From Schizochytrium sp. CCTCC M209059 (lineage: Eukaryota > Sar > Bigyra > Thraustochytrida > Thraustochytriidae), in NCBI GenBank assembly GCA_000818945.1, contig KN805403.1, positions 171,587-235,586 on the forward strand: 64,000 bases of DNA, read 5' to 3'. The notes below the pieces were generated by a model. It was given only the letters and a program-made list of their open reading frames with translations, did not search any database and was not told the DNA's origin. Shown one piece after another: positions 47,878 through 56,133 of the stretch. A program made the position numbers and the translations under genes. Numbering within the stretch: position 1 is the stretch's first letter; each line of letters begins with the position of its first letter.

Positions 47878-50800
47878 ATGGCTGACGAGGCGGGCACCGC
47901 CGACGGGGAAAACGCAAGCTTGCAGCTTCTCGTCGATGATCTTCGCAGCAAACTTGAAGAAGGATGCCCCATCGGATGGTCACACGCCGTGGATGACAGC
48001 GGGTACTCCTACTTTGTGCAGGATGCCACGGGAGAAACCATGTGGAATTTCCCTCCCGTGGCGCCCGTCAACAATGGGCAGTCCACTGGCGAAGACGGCT
48101 CACGCGTTGCTGCTCTCGAGGCGCAGATTGCAAGGCTGGAAAAGCGCGAGAAGAAAAATGCTGCGGACCAGAAAAAGGTGGCGCTGCGCGAGACGGCCTT
48201 GAAGACGGATATTAGCAAGATGAAAGCCGAATCTCGTCAGGCGAAGAAGGAGCTCGGTGAGGCCGTTCGGGCTGCAGATCTTCGATGCAGTGAAGCCCAG
48301 GAAGCTACAAGGCGTGCAGAGATGCAGCTTGAAGACGTCGCCACACAGCTTGTGACCGAACGCGTGGAAATGATCGAGAAAACTGCTCGCGCCATTCGCG
48401 AGCGTGACCCAGCTCTTGCTGCTCAATGCATGCGTCGTCTCCGGCTCGGTGACGAGCCCGTCGTCCCCACGGTGGTGAACACGAGCGTACAGGAGGCTAT
48501 CGACGAATTTGATGCTCATCAAGATCTCGTCGCCCGTCTTCGTGCGGAACTCAAAGACGTCTCGCAAGACTTGACCAAGGAGAAGGTCGAGCGGAAGCGC
48601 GAGAACGACGAATGGCGCGAACTTCTTCGACTGCGAGATGAGGAGATCGGGGAATTAAAGGCAACCGTAGCGGAGCGAGATGCAACGATTGCAGGTTTAG
48701 AAGAATACATTGCCGCGGCTGAGGAGCGCATGCGCATCGAGATCGAGCGTGCAAGACAACAAGACGCCAACACGATTGCCTCGCTCGAGGCAGAGCTCGC
48801 CCTTGCCAAATTGAATCTTGAAGAGACTATGCAAGAGCTTGCTGAGATCTGGCCCGATGGCGTCCCTCCGCCATCGCTACTACGTAAATTCGTTTTGCCC
48901 ATTCGCCATCAGGAAGCTGCAGAGCGCCAGGAATCAGCCCAGGAGCGTATTCGCATTGGATCACGGGTACAGGCGTGGGACGAAGCGACTGCTTGCTATC
49001 AGCTGGCTGTCGTGACGGCGATGGACGAAGAATCTGCGCACGCAGAGGTGCGCTGGGCCGGAGGCAGTGACCAGCCTCCCATCTGGGTGGCACTCTCCTA
49101 TTGCATGGCAGTCGTGGAAGAAGACTTTTACAAGCAAAAGACCCAAGCCACACAGACAGATCTGACGCGCTATGATGACATGCTGCAGCGCTCAGGTAAA
49201 CCTAAGCGCCCTCGTAGTGCTATCGGGCGTATGGATGGTCGTCTCGAGGCGGCTGATCGACGAGCTAGCCTTGCGCTGCGAGAGCGTCTTGGTCGGCCAA
49301 TCGAGACTCCAGAGGAATCAAGACTTCGCGCAGACGCGCAAAAGCTCTTCAAGCTCGTTGATGACAAGAATCAAGGCGAAATTCAGCTGGTTGCTCTTTG
49401 GCGGGCAATCTTGACATCACCGGAAGTTTCTTTTCTGCTCGAAACGACGGATACGCTGCAAGCCATGCGAAGAAAGGAGTATCTTGTACTCGCATGGAAG
49501 GAAGTGGACGCCGACGACGATCTTTCAATGCCCTTTGATATAGATCAATTTTGTGATATGTGCGTGGAGGTACGCAAGCTATCTCTTCGCCCACCGGAAT
49601 CGCGCATTGAGCAGAATGCTCGCGCGGTGGTCGCTCGAGAGATCTCCGCTGCGATTCAGCGTATCGTCCATGCGCAGCAAGACAGTGAAGCTACCAGCGA
49701 GGAGGATCACCAAGAAGAAGAAGAAGAAGAAGAAGAAGAAGAAGAAGAAGAAACAGAAGAAGAAGAAGAAGATCCAAGTTTTGTGGAAGATGACGACGAG
49801 GACGAAGCAGAAGAGAATGGTGAAAGTGAGAGCGCAGCTGACATGTCCAACGACGAATCCGCAAGTGCAAAGTCAGATTCGCAAGTCGAATCTCAAGCAT
49901 CGTCATCGGAAGCGTCCGCATCAGCGGCGTCAGAGATGAGCTCGCAAGTAAGTGGCGAAGAAAGTGCTGAGTCGGCACTGGAGACTCCAAGCCAAGATGA
50001 AGTCAAGTCCCAGAACCTGGAGAATTCCAAGTCCGCGAGCGATGGTGACTTTGCAGGAGCTAACGACGCAGAGGCGGCTTCCAGCAGCGAAAGTGGAGGA
50101 GATGATGACCATGCCTCCGAGTTGGAAGAAGAGGAGGCAACGCCAGAAGATCCGGAGATCCAAAATCTCCGAAGTCTGCAGGAAAGCTCCCACGATGTCG
50201 TGGAGCCGTACTTTTCGGCAGCCCAACGAAGCGAGCTTCGCCGCATTTACGCTTCCGCTGTTTCGCGCGAGCACTCACTCGATCAGCTCCAAGACTTGTG
50301 TGCGGCCGAGGAAGAGGAGGTTCACAGCAAAAAGGAGCGCGTCAATGCTGCACTTGCCAAGTCTGAAGAGCGCCTTGCGGCAGCACACGCACAGCACGAT
50401 GAAGCCATACGCGGACTCGACGCGACCATTGAGGCTGCACGTATCAAGTTTACCGCTGCAGATAGCAAAGCCTCGCTTACAACAAAGCTTGACGTGCAAC
50501 CTTGGAGATTGCTTTGCGGGGAAGAAGCTATCGAATCGGAACATGCAACCAACCTCGCAAATGACCGAAATATTGGAAATGGGGAAATTTTTGACGCGGA
50601 CGACCAAAAAATTGCAGTGGAGGAGAAATCAGCCGATGCAGTGAACAATGCGAATCATGAACACCCTGTTGACGACGAAAAGGTTCACGGCCAGGCTGAA
50701 AAGGAGCATCAGCAGCAAGAGGAGGAGAAGAAGAAGAGCGCGGGGGGGGACATCCACACGCTGACTTTTGCTGAACAAGAAGCGTTCCGAACATCAACTG

Positions 50801-53800
50801 CAGAGGGCATCGCAATTGTACACTCGGCTCGGCACCGCCGCCAAGTTGATTGGAGCATGCTTTATACGCAGCTCGAGAAACAAAAGGTAGAGCTAGCGGA
50901 CGTGGAACGAAATAGATCGCAGAAGTACTCGTCTCAGGTCGCAGCCTTTGAAAAGCATGCCGCTCGAGTCAAGGCACTCGAAGAAGAACAGGCATTGTTG
51001 CAGCGAGAAATCGGATCCACCGAAGATGAAAACCTCAAGCAAGGGCTTGTAAGCAAGATGGAGATGCTCACTGAAAAAGTTATAGAGCACAAGGCGGGTC
51101 TGAATCCTCTTTTGCGCGCCAAGGAGGAGACAAAGGCAGACCACGAACGCGCTTTGCAAGCCAAACAGGATTTCGAAGCTGCTGAGGTGGAGCTCGAAGC
51201 CCTCATTGAGGATGCGCATATGTGGGAAGCAGAACAGCAAGCCAAAAGTAAACTTGTGGCAGCATGTGCCGCAGTTACTGCTCGCGAAAAGGCACGTCTC
51301 AGCTTTTGGGAGGAGGAGGTCTCACTCTTGAGTGCCCGAAGTAAGCAGCAGCGTGAGATTCTCGACGCAATGGCAGAAGTCAAATCAAAGCTCGACACTG
51401 AGGCCGAACAAAACGCTCAGGCACTTTTGCGTAACGTCGAACATCAAGAAGTTCTTCGTGCACGTCTCGAATTTGCCAAAGCGCAAATCAATCTTGCTGA
51501 AAACGAGCTCGACGTCTCTGTGGCCCAGAATCACCTTCTCTTTTTGGAAAAAGAGGTTTCAAAGGGTCTCTCGTGGGCAATGGAGAAATGGGCGAATGAA
51601 ATGGCTCTTGTTGACCAGAACCTTTCAGAACGGGCTCGACACCTGCAAGACGACTGCTTTAGACTCCGTGCAGCACGTGAGGCTGTTGCAGAGCGTGCGG
51701 CGCTACGAAGGCTGGTGGCCGCAGGCGACGACGACGAGGAGGAGGGCGAAGACAAGAGTATGGATGACGAAGATGGCTTTGACGAAAGAAATACGGGTAC
51801 ACCTAACGGAGCAAACGAAGTGAAAGTCAGCGAACCATCGTCTCGTAGCGCCACATTTGGAAGTGCTGCAATCGAAAAACTTCAAGCGCTGCGAGACCTG
51901 GCTCGGCAGCGCGAAGATGCATGGGTGTCCGAAAATGTGCGCATTGTTCGCGGTCTTGCTGGCGGCTGGATCGCTGATCAGGAAAAGTCCCGTTTGCACT
52001 CGGAAGTGGACCTCACATTGCGAGAGGCGAAACACAAGGTCGAACAGTATGCAGAAATCGCCATGCAGGCACAAAAGCGCTACGACACGTTGCACGGACG
52101 TCTTCGCGCCCTCGAAAGGAGATCCGCTGCACGCGAGTCCGCGTACGTGACAGAACTCGAAACGCTGGCCAGGACTTCGGAGAAAAGTATTGACATTTTG
52201 CACGCAGAGCTTGATGAGCAAAAGCGACGAAACGATGAGATTGAGCGCATTGCCATCGAACAACTCAAGATGACCGAAGAGGACTACCTCGCCATGCGCG
52301 TGCATCTTGAGGAAAAGGTGGCCCTGCTCGAAGAGACGTTGACAACGAATCGGCACTGGATAGCGACGCTACAAGCAGACATTTACGAGCTGCGAGAACA
52401 AATGCGTATCTTCCAGGAAGAACGAGCACGCGAGGAGCGCCGGCTCGCGGCTGAAAAGGACCAGCTTCGGCAGGAGCTTGAAGCAATGACGCAGCATGCA
52501 GCCCGTCTGGATAATTGGGTGAATTCGCTCAAGAATGAGGTCTCGATGCTTCAGGACGCTCTGGTTTTTGCTGAGCAAGAGGCGACCCGAGTGGCTGCGT
52601 CACATGCTCAAGAGCTGCGCTGGCTTCGTTGGGAAACGTGGAAGCGAGACGAGACCGCGCGAACACTTGGCACGAACCTTGACGCATGTTTCCTATTCTT
52701 TACGGAGACAGTGGAGCGTCTCGCCGGGACCTCACGTCACCACAACGAGCGGCTCGCTGCGAATGCAGGCATCGAGGTTTTGCACGCGCTCTTGGGATCT
52801 CAGAGACCACAAATTACGCGTCTCGCGCTCAGCGCACTCAGCGCCGCGGCCTGGGATGGCCATGTTGACGTGCGAGCACTCAGCAGACTCGCAACAGATT
52901 CATGGGCCCGTTGGGTACGCGGTATTTCCGTCGTTGCGACATTACGCTGGAACCGCGAACGACTCGATCAGCAGCATCAGCAACATCAGCGGGGGGAGCA
53001 AGAGGCAGGTCAGGACCAAGGTGAAGGTATACCAAGCGCACCAGAAGACGATGGGATACAACTTCCGGTTCAGGGTACGACCGTGCGTCTTGCAAAAGGT
53101 GGTCGTGTGATCGAAATCGTTCCCACCGCCGTCGCAGAGGCAGACTGCGGCATGAACTTGCCCAATCAGAGACGCATTGGGGACGGACTCCTTGGCAAAA
53201 CTTCTGGCGTTGAGGCCTTTATCGAACATCTCGAGAACCCTGACGCAGCGATGGTAGAAAAGGCCACAAGCACGCTTGCCCTGCTTGCACTCGAAGAGGA
53301 AAACCGAGAGCGCATCGGACGCGCACTGCCGGCTTTGCTTCGACTTGTTACGGCGGGATGGAGTCTTCCCAGAGACAGCGAAGCCGACGTCCCCGAGGAC
53401 AGTGTTGACAACGAGAACGGCCTCGATCGCAACAATGATGAAAGCTCGCCAAAAAAGCAAAGAGACAGAATCACAGGGTTTGCACCTGGAGATTTGTGCG
53501 AAACGGGAGCAAACGTTCAGGAGTCATATGAGGCAGACGAAACGCGGCGCTATGCGTTGAGCACAATCTGCAACTTGTTGTATGAGCACGAGGAAAACCA
53601 GGCCAAATTTGCGCAAGTCAAGGGGGTGCGGCCAATGCTTCACATTTGCAGTCACTCGACAAATGTGGATCTCTTGGAAAGTGCAACACTGGTATTGGTG
53701 AACGCAACGTCCTTGAACCAGCGAGCTTCAGAACAGCTCAGCGAAGAAGACGGCCTTTCCATTTTGGTAAATCTCTGCGCGCTTCCGGCAGTAGCCGTTG

Positions 53801-55392
53801 CCGACGGCGATGTTGCTGATCGTGTCCACGCTAATGTGGTGGAAGCTCTTACAAATGCAACACAGGATTTGAGCGACTTCTCCGTGTCCCGCGAGGCTCG
53901 TAAAAAGATTGCAGCATTTGGTGTGGGACCACTGCTGAATCTTATGCATTCTCCGAGCACGGAGGTCCAGGCTGCAACAGCCTCGATCATCGCCAATCTT
54001 GCACAAGATGACGCGATGCGGGCCCAGATGGGCTCAGATGGTGCTGTGGAAAGCCTGTTCACGATGTGCGAGTCTCCAGAGACAAGAGTTCGGGATGCAG
54101 CGCTTGCAGCGCTCGCGAATCTTGCGTGGAACGCAAGTAACCAAAATCGTGTGGGTCGTCTGCTTCCGCAGCTCATTCGTCTCTGTAATGACGCTCACGA
54201 GCAAGTCCGCGCCGGCGCGAGCGGAACCTTGGCGAACGCACTGTTCTATCACGAAGGCAACCGCCGACGCTTTGGACTCTACACGAAGGCTGCACGAACG
54301 TGTGTGAATCTATTGGCCGATGCATCGCAGCCGAGCAAAGTGCACGAGAACGTGGCACGTGCGCTTGGAACAGCCGCGTACAATGACGCTGTGGCAATGC
54401 AGGCAGGTTTGTTGGGCGCAATTCCACACTTGCTGCGGATTTGCGGCGGCCCAAGAGGGGGTGCCCAGCGTACTGCCGCCTTCGCGCTGACGAACCTTGC
54501 TGTGCACGATGTGCACAAGACGGTCATCTTGCGTCACGGTGGCGTTGAGATCGTGACAGGTCTGTGCGCAAGCGACTGTGTGGAAACGGCGAGGCACGCG
54601 AGCCGCATTTTGGAAATCATGGCTGATATGTCCCGCGCCGAGGAGTTGGAGGCGCGGCGCGAGCGTTTTGGCATTCAAGGGCTTGTGGATCTACTGCGAG
54701 GAGCGGAGCAGTACGAGGGGCAGGCGAACTTGCTACAAGGGCTTTCGAGTTTGCAAGTTTTGGCCTGCGAGCAAATTGCTGCTGAAGCAGCTTCGCCTCA
54801 CGAATCCAAGCGCCGAGACCTCATCAAGCATGGTGGACACAAAGCCCTTGCTGCGCTTGTCCAGACGGCAGCGTCCGCGGGGTCTGACGCGGTTGCTCTT
54901 CAAGTAGCACAGAGAGCGCTTTGGGCTTTGCGAGTTATGATGCAGCATGGAGGGAACTTTTACCAGGATTTGTGCGGTGCGCACGATATCCACGAGGTGG
55001 CCATTGGGGCACTTGAAGCCTTGGTGGACACCATCCCATCACCTTCAACAATAGGTGGGGATCGCGAGGAGATCGCGAGTGGTGATGCTTCGGACGGATT
55101 ACAACTGACGACCGCCCGTGACGTGTGCGAGGGTGCTGTAGGTACTTTGTTTGTTCTTTGCTATCAGCACGAGCGAAACAGCAGGCGCGTCTTGCAGCGT
55201 GGTCTCAAAGTGCTCATCAACATTGCAGACACTTTTCCTGCCTCAGACCCTCTCAATGAGGTAACGCGGCGACTCTTACGCGTCATGGGACCACATTCTT
55301 GGATTCGTTGTGTGAACTGTTCCAGCAAGCAGAAAGGTGGTCGTACTTGCAGCGGCTGTGGTCATGCGCTTGCAAACGTATTTGTAGACTAA
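47878..55392 (+). CDS. Giant WW, coiled-coil, armadillo-repeat and zinc-ribbon protein
   Basis: 2504 residues, one exon. A WW domain lies at ~27-62 (GWSHAVDDSGYSYFVQ, then MWNFPP). Coiled coil spans ~70-330. A small Tudor/SH3-like barrel is likely at ~360-415 (IRIGSRVQAWDEATACYQLAVV, then VRWAGG). An EF-hand-like pair follows at ~490-565 (LFKLVDDKNQGEIQL, WKEVDADDDLSM). A Glu-rich tract (~611-640) and Ser/Glu-rich disorder lead to a second long coiled coil (~790-1600). From ~1615 to 2460 there are armadillo-type repeats (VQAATASIIANLAQD, VRDAALAALANLAWN, VRAGASGTLANALFY). The C-terminus is a zinc ribbon, CVNC-x9-CSGC (~2478-2494). I know no family with this order. Candidate roles are a microtubule or flagellar scaffold; that is inference from coiled-coil and ARM content only. 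The ATG sits in a good context (CACATGG). Confidence 0.85.
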   Translation: MADEAGTADGENASLQLLVDDLRSKLEEGCPIGWSHAVDDSGYSYFVQDATGETMWNFPPVAPVNNGQSTGEDGSRVAALEAQIARLEKREKKNAADQKKVALRETALKTDISKMKAESRQAKKELGEAVRAADLRCSEAQEATRRAEMQLEDVATQLVTERVEMIEKTARAIRERDPALAAQCMRRLRLGDEPVVPTVVNTSVQEAIDEFDAHQDLVARLRAELKDVSQDLTKEKVERKRENDEWRELLRLRDEEIGELKATVAERDATIAGLEEYIAAAEERMRIEIERARQQDANTIASLEAELALAKLNLEETMQELAEIWPDGVPPPSLLRKFVLPIRHQEAAERQESAQERIRIGSRVQAWDEATACYQLAVVTAMDEESAHAEVRWAGGSDQPPIWVALSYCMAVVEEDFYKQKTQATQTDLTRYDDMLQRSGKPKRPRSAIGRMDGRLEAADRRASLALRERLGRPIETPEESRLRADAQKLFKLVDDKNQGEIQLVALWRAILTSPEVSFLLETTDTLQAMRRKEYLVLAWKEVDADDDLSMPFDIDQFCDMCVEVRKLSLRPPESRIEQNARAVVAREISAAIQRIVHAQQDSEATSEEDHQEEEEEEEEEEEEETEEEEEDPSFVEDDDEDEAEENGESESAADMSNDESASAKSDSQVESQASSSEASASAASEMSSQVSGEESAESALETPSQDEVKSQNLENSKSASDGDFAGANDAEAASSSESGGDDDHASELEEEEATPEDPEIQNLRSLQESSHDVVEPYFSAAQRSELRRIYASAVSREHSLDQLQDLCAAEEEEVHSKKERVNAALAKSEERLAAAHAQHDEAIRGLDATIEAARIKFTAADSKASLTTKLDVQPWRLLCGEEAIESEHATNLANDRNIGNGEIFDADDQKIAVEEKSADAVNNANHEHPVDDEKVHGQAEKEHQQQEEEKKKSAGGDIHTLTFAEQEAFRTSTAEGIAIVHSARHRRQVDWSMLYTQLEKQKVELADVERNRSQKYSSQVAAFEKHAARVKALEEEQALLQREIGSTEDENLKQGLVSKMEMLTEKVIEHKAGLNPLLRAKEETKADHERALQAKQDFEAAEVELEALIEDAHMWEAEQQAKSKLVAACAAVTAREKARLSFWEEEVSLLSARSKQQREILDAMAEVKSKLDTEAEQNAQALLRNVEHQEVLRARLEFAKAQINLAENELDVSVAQNHLLFLEKEVSKGLSWAMEKWANEMALVDQNLSERARHLQDDCFRLRAAREAVAERAALRRLVAAGDDDEEEGEDKSMDDEDGFDERNTGTPNGANEVKVSEPSSRSATFGSAAIEKLQALRDLARQREDAWVSENVRIVRGLAGGWIADQEKSRLHSEVDLTLREAKHKVEQYAEIAMQAQKRYDTLHGRLRALERRSAARESAYVTELETLARTSEKSIDILHAELDEQKRRNDEIERIAIEQLKMTEEDYLAMRVHLEEKVALLEETLTTNRHWIATLQADIYELREQMRIFQEERAREERRLAAEKDQLRQELEAMTQHAARLDNWVNSLKNEVSMLQDALVFAEQEATRVAASHAQELRWLRWETWKRDETARTLGTNLDACFLFFTETVERLAGTSRHHNERLAANAGIEVLHALLGSQRPQITRLALSALSAAAWDGHVDVRALSRLATDSWARWVRGISVVATLRWNRERLDQQHQQHQRGEQEAGQDQGEGIPSAPEDDGIQLPVQGTTVRLAKGGRVIEIVPTAVAEADCGMNLPNQRRIGDGLLGKTSGVEAFIEHLENPDAAMVEKATSTLALLALEEENRERIGRALPALLRLVTAGWSLPRDSEADVPEDSVDNENGLDRNNDESSPKKQRDRITGFAPGDLCETGANVQESYEADETRRYALSTICNLLYEHEENQAKFAQVKGVRPMLHICSHSTNVDLLESATLVLVNATSLNQRASEQLSEEDGLSILVNLCALPAVAVADGDVADRVHANVVEALTNATQDLSDFSVSREARKKIAAFGVGPLLNLMHSPSTEVQAATASIIANLAQDDAMRAQMGSDGAVESLFTMCESPETRVRDAALAALANLAWNASNQNRVGRLLPQLIRLCNDAHEQVRAGASGTLANALFYHEGNRRRFGLYTKAARTCVNLLADASQPSKVHENVARALGTAAYNDAVAMQAGLLGAIPHLLRICGGPRGGAQRTAAFALTNLAVHDVHKTVILRHGGVEIVTGLCASDCVETARHASRILEIMADMSRAEELEARRERFGIQGLVDLLRGAEQYEGQANLLQGLSSLQVLACEQIAAEAASPHESKRRDLIKHGGHKALAALVQTAASAGSDAVALQVAQRALWALRVMMQHGGNFYQDLCGAHDIHEVAIGALEALVDTIPSPSTIGGDREEIASGDASDGLQLTTARDVCEGAVGTLFVLCYQHERNSRRVLQRGLKVLINIADTFPASDPLNEVTRRLLRVMGPHSWIRCVNCSSKQKGGRTCSGCGHALANVFVD
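49710..49772 (+). repeat. GAA triplet repeat coding poly-Glu
   Basis: GAA/GAG codons run nearly without interruption inside the WW-ARM gene. The same triplet forms a noncoding array about 2 kb upstream at 47662-47693. Confidence 0.9.
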
Positions 55393-56133
55393 CAAAAGAT
55401 AAAAGGGGGAGGAAATTACTTTTTCCGGAACTCTTTTCATTTGCTCGTCATCAATTTTACCTGTTCTTGATCCCCTCGGTCAATCCAGATTGGTTTTAGA
55501 TCTTGCCGTCTCGATTTGACCTGAATTCCAGTGGTCTAGCTTGCTTCATTTCTTTATGAATGCGAAGCTGCTTTTCGCTGTCACATTCGATCATACCACG
55601 TGGGCAACTCCTCATCTCATTCGCACTGAGCAGAAAAGTTACCTAGGGCCGGTTTAGTAGTGTGATAGGGTACTGCACGCGAAGTCCCGGTGTTGAATGT
55701 TAAATTCTGTACTTATCGGGTTGAAGGGGGGCGAAGAGAAGGGTAGTATAGTCAGGGGGCTCGCTTATCCCAACTGCACACCTTTTCATGACCATACTCT
55801 CGATCGTTCTGAGCGACGTAGCGTTTTAATTGCCCTATAACCCTGGCTAAATTTTGTCCCGTTTTTCGGGACGAGACCTATTCTGATCAAATAGACCACT
55901 CTACACTCGCAGCCGCCAAATCAGTCTTTCATCTAAATATCGATCAAAAACACTTTTCAGAATCCCAAACTTTGGAATAGTAATCTAGACATGAAGAACC
56001 AAAGCTGAGCTCAGTTTCATAACACGCGGTGTAGATCTGAGCGTCTCCAGACGGATAACGTGAGCAGAGATTTCGTCCCAATTTCGTCCCGTTTTATGTG
56101 GCTAGCCAGGGATAGAGTTTTTTTAGGGTAAAG
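55393..56133. other. AT-rich convergent spacer between the WW-ARM and RGS genes
   Basis: About 740 bases, clearly AT-richer than the genes around it, with no gene seen. A perfect hairpin GTCCCG-TTTTT-CGGGAC lies at about 55857-55873, and the phrase TTTCGTCCC recurs twice near 56072-56092. It could hold 3' untranslated regions of both genes. Confidence 0.5.

Noticed and set aside
49710..49772. Possibility that the GAA run marks a frameshift or a gene boundary
   Set aside because: The frame stays open on both sides, with coiled-coil and Ser/Glu-rich sequence continuing in register.
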